NCBI GenBank assembly: GCA_024403735.1
Contig: JAKSRG010000003.1
Coordinates: 62,001-126,000, forward strand
Source: Clostridia bacterium
GTDB lineage: Bacteria > Bacillota > Clostridia > Saccharofermentanales > Saccharofermentanaceae
Length of the DNA: 64,000 bases
Direction: 5' to 3'
Below, piece by piece: positions 1 through 8,449 of this stretch (the first letter of the stretch is position 1; the number at the start of each line of letters is the position of its first letter). The notes below the pieces were generated by a model, which was not told where the DNA came from, did not search any database, and saw only the letters and a program-made list of their open reading frames with translations. Both the position numbers and the translations under genes were made by a program.

Positions 1-137
1 TCTTCATCTGCTACCTTATCGAATTCTTCTTTTGTAATTTTGCCATCCTGATATGCCTTCTTAGCATCCTTAAGTGCCTGTGGTCTCAAAAAGCTTCCTA
101 CATAGTCATATCTATATGGTGTACGAATTTTAGTCAT
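1..137 (-). CDS. MetE-like (YxjG/YxjH-type) methyltransferase, N-terminal fragment
   Basis: Only the first 45 or so codons lie in the window; the rest runs off the left edge. The start is set by a GGAGG ribosome binding site at about 147-151, a good distance before the ATG at 135-137. The protein opens with Arg-Tyr-Asp-Tyr-Val-Gly-Ser-Phe-Leu-Arg-Pro, which resembles the N-terminus of the short cobalamin-independent methionine synthase family (B. subtilis YxjG/YxjH). Members transfer a methyl group to homocysteine or a related thiol using a zinc site located further downstream, which cannot be seen here. The LysR gene directly upstream on the same strand may control it (inference). The family call rests on a short N-terminus. 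Confidence 0.62.
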   Translation of the reverse strand, partial: MTKIRTPYRYDYVGSFLRPQALKDAKKAYQDGKITKEEFDKVADE

Positions 138-227
138 GTTATTTGTCCTCCGTTTTCTTAACTGAGGACATTCTATCAACATAAGTTCAACTTGAAAAAT
201 ACATTAAAACCGCATTTATCCATAGTT

Positions 228-1133
228 TTAAACTATAGATAAATGTTTCTTCAATACTTCCAAATAGTATTTACCATACTTGCTAAGTAACGTATTTTTC
301 TTAGTAACCACACCTATTCGCATAATTTTATCAACGTCTAATGGACGCGCAATAATATTAGTACCATTAAGCTTTGCATCAATAACACCACTACTTACAG
401 TAAAGCCATCTAGACCAATTAAGAGATTAAACAAAGTCGCTCTATCTCTAACCTGAATATTCTTAGGAAAATCAAGCATGCTCATGAACTCTTCTGAAAA
501 GTAGAATGAATTCTTATCCCCCTGTTCATAGACAAGATAAGGATAGGCCTGTAAATCTTCAACTGTAATTACTTCCTTATCAACAAGCGGATGATCCTTA
601 CAAATGAATACATGTGGACCAGCAACATATAACTCATCGAAAACAAGATTGTTATTCTTTATAAGCTTCGTCAAAACTTCTTCGTTATGTTCTGAAAGAT
701 AGATAACTCCTATCTCACTTTTACCTGAAGCTACATCATCAATGATCTCACCAGTCTGAGTTTCTCTAATAATAAAGCTATACTGATCAGCATCGAACTC
801 CTTAATCAAATCAACAAATGCATTAACAGCAAACGAATAATGCTGACAAGATACAGAGAACTTCGGCGCTCTCCTGTCACCACTACCAAAGTGATCTTTC
901 ATATTATCAGCCTGCTCAAGAAGCATTCTGGCATACGAAAGAAGCTCTTCGCCCTCTCTTGTAGCAACTACACCTTTATTTGATCTAACAAATGCTGTAA
1001 CACCCATCTCCTTCTCGAGATTATGAATTGCAGCACTCAAAGATGGCTGAGAGATAAAAAGTTTCTCAGCAGCCTCAGTGATATTTCCACAATCTGCAAC
1101 TGTAACGAGATAAAGTAGTTGTTGTAATGTCAT
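228..1133 (-). CDS. LysR-family transcriptional regulator
   Basis: A 301-residue protein of normal LysR length. Residues 1-60 form the winged helix-turn-helix (TLQQLLYLVTVADCGNITEA opening, then SQPSLSAAIHNLEKEMG as recognition helix), followed by the linker helix and a periplasmic-binding-protein-like effector domain from about residue 90 to 295. LysR proteins bind DNA as tetramers and respond to a small-molecule co-inducer in the cytoplasm. It lies 90 bp upstream of the MetE-like gene on the same strand, so sulfur or methionine metabolism is a reasonable but unproven guess for its target. The effector cannot be read from sequence. Confidence 0.9.
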   Translation of the reverse strand: MTLQQLLYLVTVADCGNITEAAEKLFISQPSLSAAIHNLEKEMGVTAFVRSNKGVVATREGEELLSYARMLLEQADNMKDHFGSGDRRAPKFSVSCQHYSFAVNAFVDLIKEFDADQYSFIIRETQTGEIIDDVASGKSEIGVIYLSEHNEEVLTKLIKNNNLVFDELYVAGPHVFICKDHPLVDKEVITVEDLQAYPYLVYEQGDKNSFYFSEEFMSMLDFPKNIQVRDRATLFNLLIGLDGFTVSSGVIDAKLNGTNIIARPLDVDKIMRIGVVTKKNTLLSKYGKYYLEVLKKHLSIV

Positions 1134-1194
1134 TGTTTTCTCTTCACTCCAATATAATTATTTCCAACCCTAACCAAGCGTCTTTCACATTATA

Positions 1195-1953
1195 TTAATC
1201 ACGCTTTTGGTATATATCCAATACATACTTTGATGTTATCGTAATCACATTACCATTGCGCTTAACCGCATCTCTTATCCCATTTAGAAATGCTTCTCTA
1301 TGCTCATCTAGAAGAGTAATATGATCTGCATGTGTCTGTATATATTCTGCGTAGGAGTCTGCATCATAACTTCTACCACCTAGAAACACTTCTCTTCCGA
1401 TATAAGTAAAGCCATATGCTTCACCATTAAGATAATCAAACTTACATGTATACGGAATCTTCACGACAAAATGCTCATCATAGACTTTCTGAATATCATC
1501 ATACAAAGCAGGATTAGCTGATTTGTTGTCATCTATCATTCTGAACATAAGAAAATATCCATTATTTTTCAAAATGTCATAGCATTTCGTATAGGCTATC
1601 TCTTCATTAATCCATTGAATTGTTGCAGCTGAATATACAACATCGAAGCTTGATTTATCAAATTCATGAGTTTCAAAATCATCAATGATTATCTTGAAGT
1701 TACTATAGTTTCCATACTTACTACTCATAACAGAAGCTAAATTTGAACCAAGTTCAATAGCTGTATAATCGCAACCTGTTTTAATTGCAAAATCTGATGC
1801 TTGACCAGTTCCAGGTCCAATCTCAAGGCATGACTTTGTCTCATCTAAATTACAAGTATTGATAATATAATCAAATAGTTCGGGAGAATATTTTTCTCTC
1901 CACTGCTCGAATTGATCGCTTATCGTATCAAATACTAATCTTTTATCTTCCAC
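1195..1953 (-). CDS. class I SAM-dependent methyltransferase
   Basis: A 252-residue Rossmann-fold methyltransferase. Motif I is Leu-Glu-Ile-Gly-Pro-Gly-Thr-Gly at residues 43-50, an acidic ribose-binding residue follows after strand 2 (TAIELG), and the post-motif segment VVYSAATIQWI near 104-114 is typical of UbiE/Tam-like small-molecule methyltransferases. The first codon is GTG; the ribosome binding site is weak, and since the gene starts only 9 bp after the stop of the preceding gene, translational coupling is likely. The substrate is unknown. It is the last gene of the run PPK2, GH43-like, hypothetical, methyltransferase. Confidence 0.82.
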   Translation of the reverse strand: MEDKRLVFDTISDQFEQWREKYSPELFDYIINTCNLDETKSCLEIGPGTGQASDFAIKTGCDYTAIELGSNLASVMSSKYGNYSNFKIIIDDFETHEFDKSSFDVVYSAATIQWINEEIAYTKCYDILKNNGYFLMFRMIDDNKSANPALYDDIQKVYDEHFVVKIPYTCKFDYLNGEAYGFTYIGREVFLGGRSYDADSYAEYIQTHADHITLLDEHREAFLNGIRDAVKRNGNVITITSKYVLDIYQKRD

Positions 1954-1962
1954 TTTAATCTT

Positions 1963-2454
1963 TCACTTATTTTCCTTAGCACTCTTAAGAGCTTCGTAAA
2001 GACTAGCAAGGTCAGAAGTAACATCACCCTGGAGTCTTCTTCCAACGCGATTTAATACAAAGGCATTCATACCATTAACACTAACACCATATCCAACATT
2101 AGAATTAATGAATGAACCTCCGAGATTCTTCCATACGATTAAACTAAATAATCCAGTAGCTCCTTTGAGCTGTCCCTCAAAAGCCTGTTGCTTGAACACA
2201 CCCTTCTTAACTCCATCAGATAGAGCAATAAGTAACTGATCCAAAATTGCTATTGAGCCCTCACTCAAATCGAGCTTCACATTAGCAATCTTTCCCATGA
2301 TGTCTACAAAATCAATTGCATATCCAAGCATCATTAACTCGCCGCAGTGATATTCAGGGTTATTGGCATTTGCATCAAAAAATGCTGTAAGTTCTTCTAA
2401 TGATTTACTGTAATCAAGTTTTGCTTCCTCAACTGAAGTAATATTAATCTCCAT
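1963..2454 (-). CDS. conserved-looking hypothetical protein, 163 aa
   Basis: I do not recognise a family. The protein is soluble, without signal peptide or membrane segment, acidic at the N-terminus and mostly helical in appearance, with a glycine/asparagine-rich stretch (GGSFINSNVGYGVSVNGMNA) around residues 113-132. It starts behind a clear AAGGAG site and lies 24 bp after the GH43-like gene and 9 bp before the methyltransferase, so it is co-transcribed with them. No function is assigned. Confidence 0.7.
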   Translation of the reverse strand: MEINITSVEEAKLDYSKSLEELTAFFDANANNPEYHCGELMMLGYAIDFVDIMGKIANVKLDLSEGSIAILDQLLIALSDGVKKGVFKQQAFEGQLKGATGLFSLIVWKNLGGSFINSNVGYGVSVNGMNAFVLNRVGRRLQGDVTSDLASLYEALKSAKENK

Positions 2455-2478
2455 ATATCTTTTCTCCTTAACAAATAA

Positions 2479-3801
2479 TTAGTACGCTTTCTTAAGTCTT
2501 TCAACTTCATCTCTTGTAATTCTAAGAATTGTTCCGTGACGCTTCTTAAGATAGTCAAATGAATACTCACTTGCTTCTAATACTTTCCAACTATTTCTAG
2601 CATTAGTCACATCAGTAATATCTGTTGTTTTAAGTGGCAAATATCCACCGCTAACGTTATATTGATCAGCCATAAGACCATACTCAGGAACGTCAGGATT
2701 AGTCCAATCCTTCTTGTTGTACTGGAATAATTCAGGACCTTCTAAAGAACTATTATCGAGTACATCAATCTTTAGTCCCTCAAGATTAAGACCTAATTCA
2801 TCAAGATCGAGTACCTTTTCCCATCCATCTTTATCCAAGAGGTTCTTATTTCTATGAATACGGATACCACCATTAGCCTCAGCATTATCGCCATCCTTTG
2901 AAGCTGCATAATAATACTCGCCAATCTTAATCACTGTTGTATCAATAATCTCACGAGGCTTACCATCAGGGTCGCACTGGTTATCGATGAAAATTTCTGT
3001 ATTACTGAAGTGAACAAAGTCTCTTGTAGCAACATAATATATCGCATTAGGCTTAGCCTTATACTTAGTCTCAGGGTTCATAATACTTGATGCAAAAAAG
3101 ATAATGTACTCACCGCTTTCGTCATCGTATACCATTTCAGGAGCCCATGCCATACCAGCATTTGCTGGGGCAATTGGAAGAAGACGTGGCTCACCCCAAT
3201 TAACAAGGTCCTCCGAAGTCCATAGCACAAGATTATGACTGCCAGTAGTACTAGCATCATAGTAACCCTGTTCATTCTGGAACCAGCCACCACGATTATA
3301 AATACTTAAATCTGTAGCAATAAGGAAAAATCTGTCGCCTTCCTTAGATCTACAAAGATAAGGATCACGTACACCCTTCTCGCCAACCTCACTTACGAGG
3401 ACTGGCTTACCATTATTCATATCCTTAAAGTTAAGGCCATCATCACTTACAGCAAAATAAATCTGTTCTTCATGGCCTTCGGCTTCACCAATAAAGTGAC
3501 CAAACAAGTAACCTTCATAATCATCTTCAGTTACTTCCTTAGGAGCCTTAACTACTAATAGTTCCTGCTCAAATGTCTTTGTCTCACCATTAAGATTAAT
3601 AGTAGCAGTGAGTGTAACCTTAGTGTCCTCAGCTAATCTATTAACTACGCCAGCAGCCTTACCACACTCCTTGTCACTAATCACACTAGGATTAGAACTA
3701 GTCCAAGTAATAGTAGCATCACCTACTTTTGATGGCATATAAATATTACCCATCACACGGTCGCTACCGCTAATAGTTATCTCATTAATAATCTCATTCA
3801 T
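2479..3801 (-). CDS. GH43-like glycosidase with N-terminal atrophied bacterial Ig domain, cytoplasmic
   Basis: 440 residues. Residues about 8-86 match the pattern of an atrophied bacterial Ig domain (ITWTSSNPSVIS followed by V-T-L-T-A-T-I). The catalytic five-bladed beta-propeller starts near residue 95: VRDPYL with Asp146 and MAWAPEMVYD with Glu222 look like the conserved acidic residues of GH43/GH62-like enzymes. Such enzymes release arabinose or xylose from plant polysaccharide fragments, acting in clan GH-F with inversion. There is no signal peptide, so it probably acts on imported oligosaccharides. It follows the PPK2 gene by 21 bp. Substrate specificity cannot be read; a related beta-propeller hydrolase outside GH43 is possible. 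Confidence 0.75.
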   Translation of the reverse strand: MNEIINEITISGSDRVMGNIYMPSKVGDATITWTSSNPSVISDKECGKAAGVVNRLAEDTKVTLTATINLNGETKTFEQELLVVKAPKEVTEDDYEGYLFGHFIGEAEGHEEQIYFAVSDDGLNFKDMNNGKPVLVSEVGEKGVRDPYLCRSKEGDRFFLIATDLSIYNRGGWFQNEQGYYDASTTGSHNLVLWTSEDLVNWGEPRLLPIAPANAGMAWAPEMVYDDESGEYIIFFASSIMNPETKYKAKPNAIYYVATRDFVHFSNTEIFIDNQCDPDGKPREIIDTTVIKIGEYYYAASKDGDNAEANGGIRIHRNKNLLDKDGWEKVLDLDELGLNLEGLKIDVLDNSSLEGPELFQYNKKDWTNPDVPEYGLMADQYNVSGGYLPLKTTDITDVTNARNSWKVLEASEYSFDYLKKRHGTILRITRDEVERLKKAY

Positions 3802-3822
3802 GTATCTATAAACCTTTCAAAA

Positions 3823-4695
3823 TCACTTTTCTTCCATAAGAATACGCTTACACTCAAGAAGCTCATCCTGCTCTTCCTTAGATAGCTCAGGATACTTAGG
3901 ATCAATATCTTCAAGAGCCTTAAGTAGTATCTCAGAAACAAGATATCTTGTATACCACTTTTGGTCAGCAGGAAGCACATACCAAGGACATTCCTTTGTT
4001 GCTGTAGCATTGATGACATCCTCGAAAACCTTATGGTACTCATCCCACAATGCTCTCTCCTTAAGGTCGCCAGCATCAAACTTCCAGTTCTTTTCCTGGA
4101 GGTCAATTCGCTCCATAAATCTCTCCTTCTGCTCCTCCTTTGAAACATTAAGGAAAATCTTTACGATGCGATAGCTATTATCGTAGAGATACTCTTCATA
4201 GTTACGAATGTGCTTATATCTCTTATCGAAGAAAACATCGTCATCCATCTCAATAACACGCTTAGCCATGTGATAGTTACGATTCATCTTATGAACCTGA
4301 ACTACAAGAACATCCTCATAGTATGAGCGATTAAAAATTCCAATCTTACCTCTTGTAGGTAAATGCTTATTAACTCTCCAAAGGAAATCATGTGCGAGTT
4401 CTTCACTATTAGGAGCCTTAAAACTAATTACATCAACACCCTGAGGATTAACGCCAGACATTACATGCTTAATTGTGCTATCTTTACCAGCTGCATCAAT
4501 AGCCTGTAGCACAATGATTAATCCCTCTCTACCCTCAGCATAGAGTTTTTCCTGAAGCGCAGAAATCTTAAGTTGATTTTCTTCTGTAAGTTTAAGTATC
4601 TCTTCCTTCTTAACGTCATCGTCCTTACCATTAGTGGATAACTTATCGAGATTAAGTTTCTTCTTACCATCGAAACAATACTTCTGAGCTTTCAT
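3823..4695 (-). CDS. polyphosphate kinase 2 (PPK2) family phosphotransferase
   Basis: 290 residues, the usual size for a single-domain PPK2. The Walker A loop is Asp-Ala-Ala-Gly-Lys-Asp-Ser-Thr at residues 67-74, and the Walker B-like segment is IGIFNRSYYEDVL at 118-130. These enzymes move phosphate between polyphosphate and nucleoside mono- or diphosphates (AMP, ADP or GDP), usually in the direction of nucleotide synthesis. The start sits behind a strong AGGAGG site. The class (AMP- versus ADP-phosphorylating) cannot be decided by eye. It appears to head the run of four minus-strand genes down to 1195. Confidence 0.9.
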   Translation of the reverse strand: MKAQKYCFDGKKKLNLDKLSTNGKDDDVKKEEILKLTEENQLKISALQEKLYAEGREGLIIVLQAIDAAGKDSTIKHVMSGVNPQGVDVISFKAPNSEELAHDFLWRVNKHLPTRGKIGIFNRSYYEDVLVVQVHKMNRNYHMAKRVIEMDDDVFFDKRYKHIRNYEEYLYDNSYRIVKIFLNVSKEEQKERFMERIDLQEKNWKFDAGDLKERALWDEYHKVFEDVINATATKECPWYVLPADQKWYTRYLVSEILLKALEDIDPKYPELSKEEQDELLECKRILMEEK

Positions 4696-4772
4696 ACAAA
4701 ATCCTCCTAATAAAGAATAAATCTATTTCAACTATAAGATTTCAAAGAACAATAATCAACTCCAAAAACAAA

Positions 4773-4800
4773 ACCTGTAGCATCTTTCGACACCACAGGT
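4773..4800 (-). terminator. intrinsic terminator of the MATE gene
   Basis: On the minus strand an 8-bp stem (ACCTGTGG with CTACAGGT) around a purine-rich loop is followed by TTTTGTTTTT, 14 bases after the MATE stop codon. Confidence 0.75.
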
Positions 4801-4813
4801 CAACAATCACTAT

Positions 4814-6187
4814 TTATGCTTCAACAACCACATTACGCTTTTGGAATTTCTTCTCCAATCTCTTCACGACGAATATATACGCTGGAACAAGGAAGCAGTC
4901 TGCTAATAGCCAAGCAAACGGCGAAGCTACGCATGCACCCAAGAAGCCAAATGCTGGGATGAATACAATACCTGCAACTGTTCTCGCGATCATCTCGAAA
5001 ACACCCGCCAATATCGCAAACGATGAATAACCAACACCCTGGATAAGAAATCTTAGGTTATTTACAAATACAAGGAGTGTCAAACAACCTGTCGTAACAA
5101 GAACATGGAGTGCAGCCATGTTAATCATATCTGGATTAGGCTCATCAACGAACAGATTAATAAGTGGTCTTCTCACAAAGATAACTACAACAAATGCAAC
5201 AATGCTATAAGTTATACCAACAAATACTGCTGACTTAGTACCCTTCTTAATTCTATCTATCTTACCTGCACCAAGGTTCTGACCGCCATATGTGGCCATA
5301 GAGGCGCCAAGAGCATCAAGTACACATAAGAACAACATATTAACCTTCGAAGCCGCTGTCATGGCTGCTACGGCCACAGGACCAAGCATATTAACACTAC
5401 TCTGGAGGATTACTGAACCAATAGCAGTAATTGAGTACTGAAGTCCCATTGGAAGACCCATAGCAATCAGCTTACGATTACATCTGTTATCGAACTTCCA
5501 TTCATTTCCTGATATGTGAAGCACATCAAATTTCTTGAGGATGACAACGATGCACATAATGCCAGATATAAGCTGTGATAATACAGTTGCAAGTGCTGCA
5601 CCAAATACTCCCATATCAAATCCTGCGATAAATAAGATATCAAGTCCAAGATTAATGAATGTAGAAATAATCAAGAATATAAGTGGTGTCTTTGAGTCAC
5701 CAATAGCTCTAATTACACCAGCCAAGATGTTATAGAGGAATGTAATAGGAATAGCTATAAACAGCGTAAGGATATATGTATATGAATACTCGATAACATC
5801 AGTTGGTGTCCTCATTAGTACGAGTATCTGTCTACAAAATATTGATACAACTGTCGCAATAACTACTGAGAATATCACTGACAAATATAATGAGTTCGCG
5901 AAAAACTTACGAAGATTCTTATAATCTTTCGCACCAAACATCTGCGCTACTGGAATAGCAAAACCTGAGCACATACCCATGCAAAATCCAATGATGAGAA
6001 AGTTAATACATCCTGTAGCACCAACACCAGCAAGAGCGTCAATTCCAAGGAAATGACCTACGATCATTGTATCTACAAAGTTATAAAGTTGCTGGAAAAG
6101 ATTTCCAAGTATCATTGGAATTGAGAAGGCTATAATTAGCTTCAAAGGCGAGCCTTCAGTTAGATTTCTAGTTTTCTTTTCTGACAT
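4814..6187 (-). CDS. MATE-family multidrug/Na+ antiporter
   Basis: 457 residues from the preferred start (MSEKKTRNLTEG), chosen because GGAG lies 7 bases ahead of it; an upstream in-frame ATG overlaps that ribosome binding site. Twelve hydrophobic segments fill the protein, beginning with the DinF/NorM-type N-terminus SIPMILGNLFQQLYNFVDTM. MATE proteins export cationic drugs, dyes or metabolites across the cytoplasmic membrane in exchange for Na+ or H+. It stands alone between two terminators, with an inverted repeat at its promoter (6248-6269). Substrate is unknown. Confidence 0.92.
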   Translation of the reverse strand: MSEKKTRNLTEGSPLKLIIAFSIPMILGNLFQQLYNFVDTMIVGHFLGIDALAGVGATGCINFLIIGFCMGMCSGFAIPVAQMFGAKDYKNLRKFFANSLYLSVIFSVVIATVVSIFCRQILVLMRTPTDVIEYSYTYILTLFIAIPITFLYNILAGVIRAIGDSKTPLIFLIISTFINLGLDILFIAGFDMGVFGAALATVLSQLISGIMCIVVILKKFDVLHISGNEWKFDNRCNRKLIAMGLPMGLQYSITAIGSVILQSSVNMLGPVAVAAMTAASKVNMLFLCVLDALGASMATYGGQNLGAGKIDRIKKGTKSAVFVGITYSIVAFVVVIFVRRPLINLFVDEPNPDMINMAALHVLVTTGCLTLLVFVNNLRFLIQGVGYSSFAILAGVFEMIARTVAGIVFIPAFGFLGACVASPFAWLLADCFLVPAYIFVVKRLEKKFQKRNVVVEA

Positions 6188-6226
6188 ATAATTTCTCCAC
6201 ACTAACGAACATTCATACCATGCCTA

Positions 6227-6269
6227 ATTATAAGCATTTATAGTTTTTCGTGATGTGAAAAAATCACGA
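6227..6269 (-). promoter_or_regulatory. MATE promoter with operator-like inverted repeat
   Basis: A TATAAT -10 box on the minus strand sits at 6227-6232. The -35 position falls inside a perfect 7-bp inverted repeat, TCGTGAT-N8-ATCACGA (6248-6254 and 6263-6269). The overlap with the promoter suggests a repressor site; no regulator gene is adjacent. A hairpin role is less likely because it lies upstream of the expected start of transcription. Confidence 0.45.
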
Positions 6270-6328
6270 TTTTCGACAGATCAATCGCCTTTCTTCTTGT
6301 TATATTGTAAATACAAAAACATGAAAAA

Positions 6329-6348
6329 ACGCCCTCGTTTGAGAGCGT
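6329..6348 (-). terminator. intrinsic terminator behind the AbiH/small-peptide pair
   Basis: Minus-strand stem ACGCTCTC/GAGGGCGT with a 4-base loop, followed by six T residues and CATG. It lies 18 bases after the stop of the 32-residue ORF, so that ORF is inside the AbiH transcript. Confidence 0.85.
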
Positions 6349-6365
6349 CATAGAATAATCTTTAA

Positions 6366-6464
6366 TCACTTTTTCCTTCTGAAATTGAACATTCCTCCGA
6401 ATATTCTAATCGAATTACCAATAACCATAAATATCTCAGCTATACCTCTGAAAAATCTCTTCAT
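6366..6464 (-). CDS. small basic amphipathic peptide, 32 aa, downstream of AbiH
   Basis: A 33-codon ORF starting at ATG 6462-6464 behind GGAGAAAC (GGAG 9 bases upstream) and ending with TGA. The peptide starts MKRFFRGIAEIF and ends MFNFRRKK: a hydrophobic, glycine-containing centre flanked by basic clusters at both ends, like a membrane-active or membrane-anchored micropeptide. It begins 23 bases after the AbiH stop and ends 18 bases before a strong terminator, so it has its own translation signals in the same transcript. It could be a partner or leader of AbiH, or an unrelated small protein; no family is recognised. Confidence 0.6.
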   Translation of the reverse strand: MKRFFRGIAEIFMVIGNSIRIFGGMFNFRRKK

Positions 6465-6487
6465 ACGTTGTTTCTCCTAAATAGATA

Positions 6488-7897
6488 TTAGTCCAATTCC
6501 TTTAATCCGAGGAAGTTACTCTCACCATTCTTGATTGGAACGACAAAAATATGAGGAGCAACTTTTTCTTCAAACTTGTTTTTCTCATCTTCTGTAATCA
6601 AAGAGCAAGCATCTAAGAAACGCTTCTTAGTCTCCTTAGTAAACTTCTCATCAGCCTCACCAGAACAATGCTGATAGATAATAAGTTCCTTAGCATAAGG
6701 ACCATCAACACCATCATTATATGTATCGTTAAGGATGCTCTGATATATGTTACTTAGCCACCATCCATCAGTCTTACCCATAGACATTCCAAAGATGATA
6801 TAAAGCTCAGCATCCTTAATCGTATCAATATACTTCACATTCGCCTGAGCCCAGAAAGACTTAATAAATCTCTTCTCTGATGAATATCCATCGTAATCAC
6901 CACGTTCAGTTCCGATGAGCATTGATCTAGGGATATTCTGAACACCATGTGGATGAATAACATCAGTAAGCAAATAAGATGAATAGATACTATCTGTAGG
7001 TCCATTCGAAGGAATTATAAACTCAAAGTTTCTATCTACAGTCTTAAACTTATGTGGATCAAACTGATATCTATCAGCGTAGATATAATTATCCAATAAA
7101 TATGTGTAGTTAAAGTTAACGAATAGGAACTCATATAGATTGTAGTGATTAACTCTCTTAAGGAATTGACAATTACCCTTAACGTCTCTAGCAATATTAC
7201 CGAGGCTTCTAATAGCGCTTCTGTTATTCATTGCATATTCATTAAGGCTTTCCATAACTGACAAAGATACAACATTCTGCAAGAATTCGGCCAAGCATTT
7301 TTGCATCTCTTCTACGTCATTTTCAAGTTTGGAATACAAAGCACTTCTATAAATATCAGACTTAGAAAGGTAAAGCTTATTATGTGCCTCTTGAGCTTCA
7401 TTAATCCTTCTAATGACACTATTATCTGCTGATATAAGTTCAGTATAATCTTTATCCTTTTTAACCAGACCGCTAAGGAATATATCAATAATTCCCTCGA
7501 AATCAGCCCAATACTTAATACCCTTATCTTTAAGATTACACATAAACTCATAGATAAGATTTTTATCTACAAATAGGCCTTCATTTATTACTCTATCTTC
7601 CTTATGCTTCGCATTAAAAATAGTAAACTCAGCCTCATCAGCATCAGCATATTCAGTTATTGTAAGCTTATTCTTTGCGCCTTTAGCTTTCTTCTTATTC
7701 TTGATATTCTCAATAAGTTTGTTATCTGTTATGTAATCGAAAAAATCTCTGTAACTAGTAGTTTTGCCCTTCCATTCATCATCTTGAAATTTACTAAGGA
7801 CACTAATATCAAATCCATTACCAACAAGAACCATCACATTATGAATGCGACTAACTTCTGAGTATTTACTACTAATCAATTCTTTATCGTAAAACAT
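6488..7897 (-). CDS. AbiH-family abortive infection protein
   Basis: 469 residues. The AbiH family features are visible in order: Val-Gly-Asn-Gly-Phe-Asp at 25-30, NFNYTYLLD at 261-269, His-Pro-His-Gly at 315-318, and IFGMSMGKTDGWW at 368-380. The first AbiH was found on a lactococcal plasmid, where it blocks phage growth by an undefined mechanism; the N-terminal glycine motif suggests nucleotide or NAD binding (inference). A lysine-rich segment (residues 65-75) interrupts the N-terminal domain. It has a ribosome binding site GAGG about 10 bases upstream. No transposase, integrase or restriction gene is nearby, so it stands as a single-gene defence candidate with the small ORF behind it. Confidence 0.82.
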   Translation of the reverse strand: MFYDKELISSKYSEVSRIHNVMVLVGNGFDISVLSKFQDDEWKGKTTSYRDFFDYITDNKLIENIKNKKKAKGAKNKLTITEYADADEAEFTIFNAKHKEDRVINEGLFVDKNLIYEFMCNLKDKGIKYWADFEGIIDIFLSGLVKKDKDYTELISADNSVIRRINEAQEAHNKLYLSKSDIYRSALYSKLENDVEEMQKCLAEFLQNVVSLSVMESLNEYAMNNRSAIRSLGNIARDVKGNCQFLKRVNHYNLYEFLFVNFNYTYLLDNYIYADRYQFDPHKFKTVDRNFEFIIPSNGPTDSIYSSYLLTDVIHPHGVQNIPRSMLIGTERGDYDGYSSEKRFIKSFWAQANVKYIDTIKDAELYIIFGMSMGKTDGWWLSNIYQSILNDTYNDGVDGPYAKELIIYQHCSGEADEKFTKETKKRFLDACSLITEDEKNKFEEKVAPHIFVVPIKNGESNFLGLKELD

Positions 7898-7913
7898 AAC
7901 ATCCAGCCTCTAT

Positions 7914-8318
7914 TTAGATTACGTTATATCCTTTTCCTCTGAGGAAACTCTCTAATTCTTCGCCTTCAGAAGATCTAAGAATTGCAACAGGAGCCTTAGT
8001 ATCTCTATTGAATGAGAAATACAAATAATCAAGGCTAATATATGCATTAGTAATGTCTGTTAGTAGTCCATCAAGACAACCACACTGATCTTCCATCTCT
8101 ACTGCAGCAACAGAATCAAGTCTACATAAGTAGCCGAGTTCACTTAATGCTTTCTTCGCCTTCTCTGGATTATCAACAATCATTCTGACAATTCCATACT
8201 CAGCACTGTCATTAGTAACGAGCGCACTGATATTAATCTCGTTATCCTTCAAAATTCTTGTAAGAGCGTTCATTGCGCCACGCTTATTCTCTGCAAAAAT
8301 AGAAAGCTGCTTATACAT
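7914..8318 (-). CDS. tandem ACT-domain protein
   Basis: 134 residues from the ATG preferred because GAGGTG lies at proper distance; a GTG two codons earlier overlaps that site. Two ACT-like halves are visible: KQLSIFAENKRGAMNALTRI opening the first (about 3-70) and a second from about 72 to the end (SVAAVEMEDQCGCLDGLLTD). The layout matches small stand-alone ACT-ACT proteins of Clostridia, which bind amino acids and act as regulators or subunits. No catalytic domain is attached. It lies 16 bp upstream of AbiH, so the two may share a transcript. Confidence 0.85.
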   Translation of the reverse strand: MYKQLSIFAENKRGAMNALTRILKDNEINISALVTNDSAEYGIVRMIVDNPEKAKKALSELGYLCRLDSVAAVEMEDQCGCLDGLLTDITNAYISLDYLYFSFNRDTKAPVAILRSSEGEELESFLRGKGYNVI

Positions 8319-8406
8319 ATACACACCTCAAATTCAAATATATCTACATCAAAGTATCATTTTTCTAGAAGAGCATCAACACATAATAATTATTTCTAAA
8401 CACATT

Positions 8407-8434
8407 TTACACTTTTAGTATATTAAGTTATAAT
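8407..8434 (+). promoter_or_regulatory. promoter of the three-repeat protein
   Basis: TTACAC at 8407-8412 and TATAAT at 8429-8434 with a 16-bp spacer, directly ahead of the plus-strand gene at 8450. The expected start of transcription leaves almost no leader before the first ATG, favouring the second ATG at 8468, which has GGGAGAG upstream. Confidence 0.5.
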
Positions 8435-8449
8435 TTTGGTGGTTCAGAA

